Source: Alphaproteobacteria bacterium
GTDB taxonomy: Bacteria; Pseudomonadota; Alphaproteobacteria; UBA8366
Reading direction: 5' to 3'
Length of the DNA: 14,519 nucleotides
Assembly: GCA_018665505.1 (NCBI GenBank)
Contig: JABJCS010000514.1
Location: forward strand, 1 to 14,519
The stretch's first letter is position 1. Each line of letters starts with the position of its first letter. The notes below the pieces were generated by a model. That model had not been told where the DNA came from and did no database searches. It saw nothing but the letters and a program-made list of their open reading frames with translations. Positions 1 through 7,022 of this stretch are shown here, one piece after another. A program made the translations under genes and the position numbers.

Positions 1-104
1 CCGACTTGCGTTGTGCGATCGGCATACTCGGCTCCCAACACATCGCTGCGGATTTGACGTCCCCGCACGAAATCTTCGTTCTCGTCATAGGTAAACTTTG
101 CCAT
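1..104 (-). CDS. Carboxymuconolactone decarboxylase-family protein (N-terminal fragment, cut by window edge)
   Basis: Only the first 34 codons are present. The protein begins MAKFTYDENEDFVRGRQIRS and continues with VLGAEYADRT. A short acidic lead followed by RG.QIR..VLG..Y.DR is typical of the start of 4-carboxymuconolactone decarboxylase (CMD/AhpD-like) proteins, which are small, all-helical and roughly 130 residues long. The ATG is preceded by a good ribosome-binding site (GGGGAGGTG, 4-6 bases upstream on the minus strand). It follows the hydroxyacid-dehydrogenase gene by 37 bases on the same strand, so it is probably the fifth gene of the acyl-CoA operon. CMD-family members are either ring-fission decarboxylases or peroxidase-like CxxC proteins. 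The catalytic region lies outside the window, so which type this is cannot be told. Confidence 0.7.
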   Translation of the reverse strand, partial: MAKFTYDENEDFVRGRQIRSDVLGAEYADRTTQV

Positions 105-130
105 AACAGCACCTCCCCTTTTGTGATGAA

Positions 131-151
131 AGACGGAGGGCTTAGCCGTCT
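131..151 (-). terminator. Small hairpin at the stop codon of the hydroxyacid dehydrogenase gene
   Basis: On the minus strand AGACGG (151-146) pairs with CCGTCT (136-131) around a 9-base loop and is followed by TTC. It overlaps the TAA stop at 144-142. Six base pairs and a very short T run make it at best a weak attenuator or RNA-processing site between this gene and the CMD-family gene. Confidence 0.25.
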
Positions 152-1026
152 CCGCCGAAATCGAGACCGGCTTTCGCGGCCACGTATTTGAAAATCGCGC
201 TGGAGCGTTCCTTGTCCCCGCCCTTCGCCAATGCCTCCTCGAAAATACCCCGCACCAAGGCACCAGTGAGAGCCGGCGAGCCGAGGCTCTCCGCCTCCCC
301 GACCGCGAGGCTGATATCTTTATGACTGATCTTCATATTGGCGCCACCCGCGAATTCACGCGACAGCACCGCATCCCGCAGCTTACCCGAGGTTTGTGAA
401 TTACGCCCGGTGCTGACGTTCAGGATGTCGAACATAATTTGCGGATCAAGACCGAACTTAATCCCCATAGTAATCGCCTCGCTGGTGGCGATTGCTTGCA
501 CGTTATTCAAATAATTGTTGGCAAGCTTCATCATCTGTCCACCGCCCGCGATGTCGCCGATGTAGAAGATATTCTCACCCATCGCTTCAAACGCGGGTTT
601 CGCATGATCTGCCGCCGCCTTCGGGCCCGAGACAATGATGGTCAGAGAGCCGTCCACTGCCTTGCTGATATGACCGCTGATGGGCGCATCGAGCATGGTG
701 ATATCCGTGCCTTCGAAATGTACGCGCACGTCCTTAGCTACCGATGGCCCGGTCGTCGACATATCGACATAAGTCTTCACGGCGGAGCCAATCGCAACGT
801 CTTTCGCCACCGCATGCGCCGCTCCAATCGTGTTGAGGCAGACCATGACCACTTCCGCCTTATCCGCGACTTCGCGTGCGGACGACGCGCCCATGGCCCC
901 GGCGTCGACAAGATTATCAAGACGGTCTTGTTGGGTGTCAAAGACAACGACCTCGAAACCGGCCTTCAACAGATTGTGCGCCATCGGTCCGCCCATATCG
1001 CCGACGCCGATATAGCCCAGAATCAT
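142..1026 (-). CDS. NAD-dependent 3-hydroxyisobutyrate dehydrogenase-family oxidoreductase
   Basis: This is a beta-hydroxyacid dehydrogenase that should oxidise a short-chain 3-hydroxy acid to its semialdehyde with NAD. The 294-residue length is normal for the family. The Rossmann motif GVGDMG occupies residues 7-12, and Asp30 ends the second strand, which favours NAD over NADP. The substrate-loop motif DAPISG is at 113-118, and the catalytic-lysine block GGGQMMKLANN gives Lys167 and Asn171. A C-terminal helix carries STGRNSQTSG (about 205-214). I place the start at 1026 rather than an upstream GTG at 1044, because ATG at 1026 overlaps the stop of the SDR gene in an ATGA arrangement, the same coupling seen two genes upstream. 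The true substrate may not be 3-hydroxyisobutyrate: relatives act on tartronate semialdehyde, 4-hydroxybutyrate or sulfolactaldehyde-type compounds, and no 3-hydroxyisobutyryl-CoA hydrolase is present. Confidence 0.88.
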   Translation of the reverse strand: MILGYIGVGDMGGPMAHNLLKAGFEVVVFDTQQDRLDNLVDAGAMGASSAREVADKAEVVMVCLNTIGAAHAVAKDVAIGSAVKTYVDMSTTGPSVAKDVRVHFEGTDITMLDAPISGHISKAVDGSLTIIVSGPKAAADHAKPAFEAMGENIFYIGDIAGGGQMMKLANNYLNNVQAIATSEAITMGIKFGLDPQIMFDILNVSTGRNSQTSGKLRDAVLSREFAGGANMKISHKDISLAVGEAESLGSPALTGALVRGIFEEALAKGGDKERSSAIFKYVAAKAGLDFGGDG

Positions 1027-1823
1027 TGTCCGAACTCCAACCACGTCGCAGAGCGTCCTTGGTCAATCGGCAACACGGCACCGGTGATGTCCAGCGAACT
1101 ATCCTGACAGAGAAAAACGATCAATTTGGCGACCTGCGCCGGCTGGATGAAGTTCCGACTCTGTCCGCGCCGTGCCAGGAACACGGCCGTTGCGTCTTCG
1201 AAGGATAGGCCTTTCTCCTCCGCCAATTCACCGATCTTTATTTCTGTATTGGGGGTCAAAACGGATCCAGGGCAAATCGCATTACACGTGATCCCTTCGA
1301 TCTCTCTAATCTCGGCAGCGGTGGAGCGTGTGAGCCCCAGCATCGCATGCTTAGAGACTACATAATCAGCGCGCCCACTTCGCGCCGCCATGCCGAGCAC
1401 GGAAGAGAAATTAACAATCCGTCCCCATTTCCGCTCCCGCATGCCCGGCAGTACGTTCTGCGTGAGGATGAAGGGTGCCGTCACATTGACCGCAAGGGCG
1501 TGGTTCCACTCCTCGCGTGGGAAATCGTCGATACCATGAAAGTATCGGATGACAGCGTTGTTGATTAGGATATCGATTCCGCCGAACGCGTCTTCCGTTT
1601 CTTTTGTCAGCGCATCGACCTCGTCTTCCTTGCTAAGGTCCGAGCTGCAATAAGCAACTGAAACACCGTGTTCATCGGCCAATCCTTGGCGTGTCGCCTC
1701 AATGGCATCGGCGTCACCGAAACCGTTCAGCATGACATTGCATCCCTCCGCCGCCAGAGCCGCCGCGACAGCGGCGCCGATGCCCCGTGTCGATCCGGTA
1801 ACGAGTGCGTTTCTCCCCCGCAT
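1023..1823 (-). CDS. Short-chain dehydrogenase, 3-hydroxybutyrate dehydrogenase-like
   Basis: This classical SDR of 266 residues would oxidise or reduce a hydroxyl/keto group with NAD(P). The cofactor motif TGSTRGIG is at residues 9-16. The segment LNGFGDAD (32-39) matches the LNGFGDA stretch I know from D-3-hydroxybutyrate dehydrogenases, and NAICPGSVLTP fits the same family. The catalytic set is Asn113, Ser141, Tyr154 and Lys158 (YVVSK). The usual NNAG motif reads NNAV (88-91), a mild departure. It starts 14 bases after the short acyl-CoA dehydrogenase gene, with a weak purine-rich site (AAAAGGGGAATAGGAT) before the ATG, and its TGA overlaps the next ATG. In this operon it could oxidise the 3-hydroxyacyl product of the crotonase step or free 3-hydroxy acids. 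Family assignment is firm; the substrate is inference. Confidence 0.88.
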   Translation of the reverse strand: MRGRNALVTGSTRGIGAAVAAALAAEGCNVMLNGFGDADAIEATRQGLADEHGVSVAYCSSDLSKEDEVDALTKETEDAFGGIDILINNAVIRYFHGIDDFPREEWNHALAVNVTAPFILTQNVLPGMRERKWGRIVNFSSVLGMAARSGRADYVVSKHAMLGLTRSTAAEIREIEGITCNAICPGSVLTPNTEIKIGELAEEKGLSFEDATAVFLARRGQSRNFIQPAQVAKLIVFLCQDSSLDITGAVLPIDQGRSATWLEFGQ

Positions 1824-1837
1824 ATCCTATTCCCCTT

Positions 1838-2890
1838 TTAGACGTTCGCGGACTGCCTCGCGGTGATGTCCGACCATAAAGCATCCGGACCCCGTGCCGC
1901 GACGCGCCGGCCGAGACGTTCCGCCCATTCCGCTTCGGCCCCGAACTCTCCGCGCCACGACCACAGCCGCCGCGTGAAGAAATGCAGGTGGTGCTCGTAG
2001 GTGAAGCCGATGGCACCGTGGGTTTCGTGACAGATATCCGTCGCCACTCCGGCGGCATCTCCCGCCAGCACCTTGGCACAAGCCGCCTCGAAATCAGGCG
2101 TCCCTTGCTCCGCCGCCCGGAACGCATTCTGCGCCGCCATCACGGCCGCCGCTATTTCCGCAGCCGTCATCGCGAGGTTCTGCTGGATGACCTGGAATTT
2201 GCCTATCGGTTTTCCGAACTGCGTACGATCGCCGGTATATTCCAACGTGTCCTCAAGGATCCGCTCCAACGCTCCCGCCATCTGCGCCGAGCGCACCATC
2301 GCACCGTAGAGCCGCAACGTCTCCGCACTGAAGTGTGCCGGAGCTACCGTAATTTGGGCTGTCCCGCTGAACCGCACCGCATCGCGAGGATCACGCGCGA
2401 TGTTTTGATCGGCAGTCACCGTAAACGCCTCTTTCGGTGCGAGGTAGACAGCCAACCCGCTATCCTGTCGCGCCAATCCGACGAGATAATCCGCACGTGC
2501 GGCCCAGGGCACATTCAACGCATCGCCCGTGACCTCACCCGACGCCGATACCGAGATACCATCTACATCAGGCACCACAGACAAGATACCGTCCGGCACA
2601 TCCATCCCGGCCTGATCGAGTAGCCATCCGGCCAACACCGTCTCCGCCAAAGGGATGGGTGCTGCGTAACGCCCCGCAGCGTGCAGGATGACATAAGCCG
2701 CCTCCCAACCTGCGCCGACGCCGCCCTTCTCCTCCGGCAGTAACGGTTGGCTCAAGCCGTTCTCGACGACAGTCGTCCAAAGCTCCTCCGGCCATTCACC
2801 CGCGTCGGCTTTTTCCAACAGATCCTTGGTGCAGAGATCGGCGAACAGTCGCGTGACCGTCTCGCCCAAAATTTCCCGAAGTTCGCTCAT
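1838..2890 (-). CDS. Acyl-CoA dehydrogenase, short divergent subunit
   Basis: The protein has 350 residues and acyl-CoA dehydrogenase architecture: an N-terminal helical domain (about 1-110), a beta-barrel (about 110-190) and a C-terminal helical bundle (about 195-340). The C-terminal domain is convincing, with YTGDRTQFGKPIGKFQVIQQ at 218-237 and HGAIGFTYEHHLHFFTRR at 291-308. By contrast the middle domain lacks the usual [ST]EP..GSD FAD/substrate signature, and no obvious catalytic Glu of the usual kind is visible. The ATG overlaps the stop of the preceding full-length dehydrogenase gene (ATGA, 2887-2890). Adjacent long and short acyl-CoA dehydrogenases with one degenerate partner are the hallmark of alpha2beta2 enzymes such as the actinobacterial steroid side-chain dehydrogenases (FadE26-FadE27, FadE28-FadE29 types). 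I infer the same here. Confidence 0.88.
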   Translation of the reverse strand: MSELREILGETVTRLFADLCTKDLLEKADAGEWPEELWTTVVENGLSQPLLPEEKGGVGAGWEAAYVILHAAGRYAAPIPLAETVLAGWLLDQAGMDVPDGILSVVPDVDGISVSASGEVTGDALNVPWAARADYLVGLARQDSGLAVYLAPKEAFTVTADQNIARDPRDAVRFSGTAQITVAPAHFSAETLRLYGAMVRSAQMAGALERILEDTLEYTGDRTQFGKPIGKFQVIQQNLAMTAAEIAAAVMAAQNAFRAAEQGTPDFEAACAKVLAGDAAGVATDICHETHGAIGFTYEHHLHFFTRRLWSWRGEFGAEAEWAERLGRRVAARGPDALWSDITARQSANV

Positions 2891-4038
2891 CGCATGCCCA
2901 GCCCGCGGGCGATAATGCCCCGCACGATCTCGCGCGTTCCTCCGCGTAGCGAGAATGAAACGTTGGCCTGCGTGATATATGCCATGGTGGTCTCAAAATC
3001 GCTGCCATGAGAGAGCCGTGGCGAAGAGCCAAACAAGTCGTGCGCCATACCTGGAATCTTTTGCTCGAACCCGACACCCTGCTCTTTCATTACAGCCGCT
3101 TCGATATTCGGGTTCTTGCCCGCCTCCAACATACCGGAGACAGAAATCGACATCTCGCGGAAGGTCGCGGCGCGGGCAATCATGCGACCAATACCGATGG
3201 CTTCCCGCTCGCTCGGGTCCTGCCCCGCTTCACCGACAACTTCCTTCACCAGTGGGAAACTGCTGAGGTAGCGTTCCGGCCCACTCCGCTCGAAGGCCAA
3301 CTCAGTCGTTACCTGTTTCCAACCGTCACCTTCGTTTCCAACCCGCATGGTATCCGGAATGAAAGCATCCTCAAAAAACACCTGATTGAAATCGTGATCG
3401 CCGGTCATGTTATGGATCGGCCGCACATCGATTCCGTCGGTATTCTTCATATCGACGAGGAATTGCGTGAGACCGTTATGCCGGTCTTCGTCCGAAGAAG
3501 AGGTCCGGAACAGGGCGACGAGGTAGTTCGCCATATGTGCGCCCGACGTCCAGATCTTGCTGCCGTTGATCAGGTACCCACCGTCGACCTTCGTCGCCTT
3601 GGTGCGTACCGACGCCAGATCGGAGCCGGAGTTCGGTTCACTCATGCCGATCCCGAAGGCGGTCTCGCCTCGCGTAATGCCAGGCAGAATGGTCTTGCGT
3701 TGCTCTTCCGTGCCGAAGCGCAGGATCAACGGTCCCGACTGCCGGTCGGCGATCCAATGGAAGCCGACAGGTGCGCCCGCTGCCAACAATTCCTCGAGAA
3801 GGACATAGCGCTCAAGGAAGCTGCGCTCGCTGCCGCCGTATTCCTTCGGCCAAGTCATGCCGATCCAGCCGCGCTCGCCGAGCTTGCGGCTAAACTCCGA
3901 ATTCCACGCGGTCCAGTTGCGCGCGCGTAGATCCACGGAGACCATCGCCATGGCCTCGGCCAGAAAATCGCGAACTTCCAAGCGGAGCTCTTCCGCTTCG
4001 GGCGGTAGTTCGCCGGGTTCGAAATGCAAAGCTGTCAT
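2887..4038 (-). CDS. Acyl-CoA dehydrogenase, full catalytic subunit
   Basis: This flavoprotein (383 residues, normal length) introduces a double bond at C2-C3 of an acyl-CoA and passes electrons to electron-transfer flavoprotein. The FAD/substrate signature FGIGMSEPNSGSDLAS is at residues 128-143, followed by NGSKIWTSGAHMANY (158-172). Glu250, in ELAFERSGPER (246-256), sits where FadE26-like enzymes carry the catalytic base. The C-terminus RGGTREIVRGIIARGLG (365-381) is the usual FAD-contact end. It is the first gene of the minus-strand operon, starts with ATG after a GAGGA-type site, and shares four bases with the short partner gene, suggesting 1:1 translation. Its promoter should lie in the 108-base gap shared with the crotonase gene. 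No acyl-CoA ligase is nearby, so the substrate is unknown; a branched or cyclic acyl chain would fit this subfamily. Confidence 0.93.
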   Translation of the reverse strand: MTALHFEPGELPPEAEELRLEVRDFLAEAMAMVSVDLRARNWTAWNSEFSRKLGERGWIGMTWPKEYGGSERSFLERYVLLEELLAAGAPVGFHWIADRQSGPLILRFGTEEQRKTILPGITRGETAFGIGMSEPNSGSDLASVRTKATKVDGGYLINGSKIWTSGAHMANYLVALFRTSSSDEDRHNGLTQFLVDMKNTDGIDVRPIHNMTGDHDFNQVFFEDAFIPDTMRVGNEGDGWKQVTTELAFERSGPERYLSSFPLVKEVVGEAGQDPSEREAIGIGRMIARAATFREMSISVSGMLEAGKNPNIEAAVMKEQGVGFEQKIPGMAHDLFGSSPRLSHGSDFETTMAYITQANVSFSLRGGTREIVRGIIARGLGMR

Positions 4039-4146
4039 TGTCCTCGTCTCTTATTCCCACATATAAATCCGCGGGTATGCCGCCCGACGCCCGCCCACCA
4101 ACTAACTAGGGCGAATGTCAGACCTTGGGAGAGCAAAGGAACACCG
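4039..4146. promoter_or_regulatory. Divergent intergenic region between the dehydrogenase operon and the crotonase gene
   Basis: These 108 bases must hold both divergent promoters. An AT-rich patch (TATAAAT on the plus strand near 4063-4069, TATATG read on the minus) could serve as a minus-strand -10 element, but I see no convincing -35. A small inverted repeat CGCCC (4092-4096) / GGGCG (4109-4113) flanks ACCAACTAACTA and might be an operator. AAAGGA at 4135-4140 is the ribosome-binding site of the plus-strand gene. Confidence 0.4.
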
Positions 4147-5010
4147 ATGTCGAAATTCCTGCGATACAAAAAGACCGGCCACATCGTCACACTGACGATG
4201 AACGCACCTGAGTCCATGAACGCTTTGTCGGGCCTGGATCAATATGGCGACTTTGAAAAGTACTGCGCCAAGATCAACCAGGACTATGATGTGCGATGTG
4301 TCATCCTGACCGGCAACGGCCGCGCCTTTAGTGCGGGCGGCAACGTCAAGGACATGCAAGATCGCAACAATAAGGGCCAACCCCCTTCGGTCGTGATTCG
4401 CGATTGGTACAAGAACGGTATCCAGCGCATCCCGATGGCGTTCTATAATCTGGAAGTTCCGACCATCGCCGCCGTCAACGGTGCCGCGACAGGAGCCGGC
4501 TGCGACCTGACTTGCATGGCGGATATCCGGATCGCCTCGACTTACGCGCGCTTCGCCGAGACTTTCGTGAAGATCGGCATTTCACCAGGCGACGGCGGTG
4601 CCTATTTCTTACCGCGGGTCATCTCGATGTCGAACGCCGCAGAGATGGTTTTCACCGGAGAGCTGATCGACGCCGCCAAAGCTCTGGAGACCGGCCTGGT
4701 ATCGCAAGTGGTGGAGCCGGACGAGTTGATGAACGCCGCCAAAGCCATGGCAGACCGCATCGCCGCCAACCCACCGCACGCGCTGCGCCTCTCCAAGAAG
4801 CTGCTGCGGGAAAGCTCGAACTCCACCATGAACCAGCTGCTGGAACTCTCGGCGGTCTACAACGCCATGCTGCAACACACCGACGACCACCGCGAGCGGG
4901 TCGACGACCTGGTGGCCCGAATTTCGTCAAAAGAGAAGAAAAAGCCGGCAGCTAAACGCGCGCCCGCAAAAAAGAAAGCGCCGGCAAAACGTGCCGCGGC
5001 GAAGAAGTAG
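4147..5010 (+). CDS. Enoyl-CoA hydratase/isomerase (crotonase) family protein with a Lys/Ala/Pro-rich tail
   Basis: The crotonase fold covers residues 1-259 of 287. Oxyanion-hole motifs are AFSAGGN (60-66) and PTIAAVNGAATGAGCDL (105-121), and the later block SPGDGGAYFLPR is at 146-157. Glu166 (AAEMVFTG) matches the second catalytic glutamate of rat hydratase (Glu164), but Phe140 sits where the first (Glu144) would be. The enzyme may therefore be an isomerase or another crotonase-type enzyme instead of a standard hydratase. I chose the ATG at 4147, preceded by AAAGGA, because the frame upstream to 4024 runs through the promoter region and shows no family similarity. Residues 260-287 form a highly basic tail built from AAKR/APAKK/APAKR units, which is not part of the crotonase domain. 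It is divergent from the acyl-CoA dehydrogenase operon and very likely in the same pathway. Confidence 0.9.
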   Translation: MSKFLRYKKTGHIVTLTMNAPESMNALSGLDQYGDFEKYCAKINQDYDVRCVILTGNGRAFSAGGNVKDMQDRNNKGQPPSVVIRDWYKNGIQRIPMAFYNLEVPTIAAVNGAATGAGCDLTCMADIRIASTYARFAETFVKIGISPGDGGAYFLPRVISMSNAAEMVFTGELIDAAKALETGLVSQVVEPDELMNAAKAMADRIAANPPHALRLSKKLLRESSNSTMNQLLELSAVYNAMLQHTDDHRERVDDLVARISSKEKKKPAAKRAPAKKKAPAKRAAAKK

Positions 5011-5014
5011 TACT

Positions 5015-5066
5015 TTAATTAGGGGCAGTTCCTTAATTCAGCGATTACGGAGCTGCCCCTAATTAG
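5015..5066. repeat. 17-pair inverted repeat between convergent genes (bidirectional terminator or REP-like element)
   Basis: TTAATTAGGGGCAGTTCC (5015-5032) pairs with GGAGCTGCCCCTAATTAG (5049-5066) around a 16-base loop. The pairing is continuous, with two G-T wobbles. It lies five bases after the crotonase stop and ten before the rhodanese stop, so it is placed to terminate both transcripts. There is no long T run on the plus side; AAACGTTAATTTTCC follows after a few bases. The TTAATT motif recurs inside the loop at 5033-5038. The mixed AT/GGGGCAG composition resembles short mobile REP-type repeats more than a simple terminator. Confidence 0.7.
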
Positions 5067-5075
5067 CCCTAAACG

Positions 5076-5465
5076 TTAATTTTCCGTTGGACCATCGGCC
5101 TCCTGCCAAGCGGAAAACCCACCGGCCAGATGACAAATTTTATCCGTATCGTAACCCATGTCGATCATTGTCTTGGCAGCAAAGGCCGATCGTCCGCCAC
5201 TCGCGCAATAGAGAACCAATAGTTTCCCTCTCATCAGTTCCGGGTTGTGCATCGGACTATCGGGGTCCGCCATGAATTCCAAAAAGCCCCGTGGTACATG
5301 TATCGAGCCCGCGATCCCGCCCGTCTCGTTCCTCTCGACTGTCTCGCGGACATCTACGAATAGGACGTCCTTCTCGTCAACGGCAGACAATGCATCACGA
5401 ACCGCCATTGTCTCGATCACGGCATTCGCTTCCGCCATCATTTGTTTGAAACCGTGTTTCAGCAT
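5076..5465 (-). CDS. Single-domain rhodanese-like sulfurtransferase
   Basis: The protein is 129 residues, one rhodanese domain. DVLFVDVRE (33-41) is the usual DVRE strand. The active-site loop CASGGRSA begins at Cys87, the residue that would carry persulfide sulfur. GSIHVPRGFLEF (53-64) matches the GSIHIPLG-type block, and LAGGFSAWQEADGPTEN ends the domain. It could transfer sulfur from thiosulfate or another donor, or act as a thiol carrier in the cytosol; no signal peptide is seen. The ATG has a clear AAGGAG site seven bases upstream. It follows the altronate-dehydratase-family gene by 27 bases on the same strand and is likely co-transcribed. Why a sulfurtransferase follows a sugar-acid dehydratase is unclear; such enzymes can be iron dependent, so repair or protection is a possible but unproven link. 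Confidence 0.88.
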   Translation of the reverse strand: MLKHGFKQMMAEANAVIETMAVRDALSAVDEKDVLFVDVRETVERNETGGIAGSIHVPRGFLEFMADPDSPMHNPELMRGKLLVLYCASGGRSAFAAKTMIDMGYDTDKICHLAGGFSAWQEADGPTEN

Positions 5466-5492
5466 CGGATTACTCCTTGTTCAAAGCGCAGC

Positions 5493-7022
5493 TCACATCA
5501 CCGCGCCGATTTGCCAGGGGACGAACTCGTCGTCGCCGAAGCCATGGGCTTCGCTCTTGGTGGGGCTGCCGGACGCGACTTCCAGCAGGCGATCGAAGAT
5601 GCGGCTGCCCATTTCTTGTATTGATATTCCCTCGTCGACAACGACGCCGCAGTTGATGTCCATGTCCTCCTCCATGCGGGTGTACATGGTGGAGTTGGTC
5701 GCGAGCTTTAGGCTCGGCGAGGGTTTGCAGCCGTAGACGGAACCGCGGCCCGTGGTGAAGCAAACGATGTTGGCCCCGGCCGCTACCTGGCCCGTGATCG
5801 AGCATGGGTCGTAGCCGGGCGAATCCATGAACACGAAGCCTTTCTCACGGATTTCCTCGGCGTATTTGTAAACGCCTGTCAGGTTTGTCGTGCCGCCCTT
5901 GGCCGCGGCACCTAGGGATTTCTCCAGGATCGTGGTGAGGCCGCCCTCCTTGTTGCCCGGGCTCGGGTTGTTGTTCATCTCACCGTTGTTGCGCTCGGTA
6001 TAGGCTTCCCACCAGCGGATGCGCTCAATCAGCTTCGCACCGACCTCAGGGGTTACCGCCCGGCGCGTCAGCAGGTGTTCAGCGCCGTATATCTCCGGTG
6101 TCTCGCTGAGGATACCGGTGCCGCCGTTCTGCACCAAGAGGTCGACGGCCGCCCCAAGGGACGGGTTGGCGGTAATGCCTGAATAGGCGTCGGAGCCACC
6201 GCATTGCAACGCCAAGGTCAACTCGCTCGCGGGGACTGCCTCCCGCGATATCTTGTTCGCTTCTGGCAGCATTTCCTTGATGAGTTCGACACCGCGCGCG
6301 ACCGTCTTCCGCGTGCCGCCGGTATCCTGGATGGTCATGGTGCGGAATTTCGGTCCTCGCTCGATACCGTAGGCCTCCAGTAGGAAGTCGATCTGATTGA
6401 CTTCACAGCCGAGCCCGACCATCAAAATACCACCGAAATTGGGATGCCGCGCAAAGCCCCACAACGTGCGTTGCAGGTTCTCGTACCCTTCGCCGGAATC
6501 CGCCATGCCGCATCCAGTACCGTGGACGCAGGCCACCACACCGTCGACATTTGGATAATCCCCCAAGACGTCCCGGTTGACGGACTCAGCGATATAACGC
6601 GCAACCGTCGCCGAGCAGTTCACGCTCGTCAGCACGCCGATATAATTCCGCGTCGCGACCTTGCCGTTATGCCGCCGGTAACCTTGGAATGTCGCCTGAT
6701 TGCCGAGCGGTACGAAATCCGTCGCCCGCGCTTCCGTCGAATGCGCGTAGTCGCGCTCGAAGGTTTGCATTTCCATGTTCTGGACGTGCAGATGTCCGCC
6801 GGGTGCGACGTCTTCCATCGCGAACCCAATGATCTGATTATATTTACGGATGGCCTCGCCCGCACCAATCGGTGCGGTCGCGATTTTGTGCCCCGCTGGA
6901 ATTTGCGCGAGTGCCGAGACGCCCTCGCCCGGTATCTCCGTGCCCGGCAGAATGTCCGTTCGCGCCACCACGACGTTGTCGGCCGCGTTCAATCGAATGG
7001 TGATCGGTTTGGCGTCGGTCAT
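5493..7022 (-). CDS. Altronate/galactarate dehydratase-family protein (UxaA/GarD type)
   Basis: This is a sugar-acid dehydratase of 509 residues, close to E. coli UxaA/GarD in size, with an N-terminal SAF domain (about 8-85) fused to the catalytic domains. The metal-binding HxH pair His77/His79 lies in GGHLHVQN. Further family blocks are HGTGCGM (167-173), GLGCEVNQ (203-210), LQCGGSDAYSGITANP (272-287), NPSPGNKEGGLTTILEKSLG (352-371) and GRGSVYGCKPSPSLKLATN. The start is ATG at 7022, with GGAGGG four bases upstream; the alternative GTG at 7034 would place that site inside the gene. Members remove water from altronate, galactarate or other aldonic/aldaric acids to give 2-keto-3-deoxy acids, with an Fe(II)-type metal. 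No uronate isomerase, oxidoreductase or KDG kinase is in the window, so the substrate is open. Upstream partner genes are divergent. Confidence 0.9.
   Translation of the reverse strand: MTDAKPITIRLNAADNVVVARTDILPGTEIPGEGVSALAQIPAGHKIATAPIGAGEAIRKYNQIIGFAMEDVAPGGHLHVQNMEMQTFERDYAHSTEARATDFVPLGNQATFQGYRRHNGKVATRNYIGVLTSVNCSATVARYIAESVNRDVLGDYPNVDGVVACVHGTGCGMADSGEGYENLQRTLWGFARHPNFGGILMVGLGCEVNQIDFLLEAYGIERGPKFRTMTIQDTGGTRKTVARGVELIKEMLPEANKISREAVPASELTLALQCGGSDAYSGITANPSLGAAVDLLVQNGGTGILSETPEIYGAEHLLTRRAVTPEVGAKLIERIRWWEAYTERNNGEMNNNPSPGNKEGGLTTILEKSLGAAAKGGTTNLTGVYKYAEEIREKGFVFMDSPGYDPCSITGQVAAGANIVCFTTGRGSVYGCKPSPSLKLATNSTMYTRMEEDMDINCGVVVDEGISIQEMGSRIFDRLLEVASGSPTKSEAHGFGDDEFVPWQIGAVM

Noticed and set aside
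439..1107. Open frame on the plus strand opposite the hydroxyacid dehydrogenase gene
   Set aside because: Composition is rich in Arg and His, as expected of an antisense shadow, and the opposite strand encodes a full-length conserved enzyme.
3007..3930. Long open frame (307 codons) on the plus strand opposite the acyl-CoA dehydrogenase gene
   Set aside because: Its translation shows no domain pattern, it has no ribosome-binding site, and it mirrors a clear enzyme gene; GC-rich codon bias explains the open frame.
5015..5066. Inverted repeat as a recombination or attachment site
   Set aside because: No integrase, no duplicated core and no foreign gene block adjoin it; terminator or REP element fits better.
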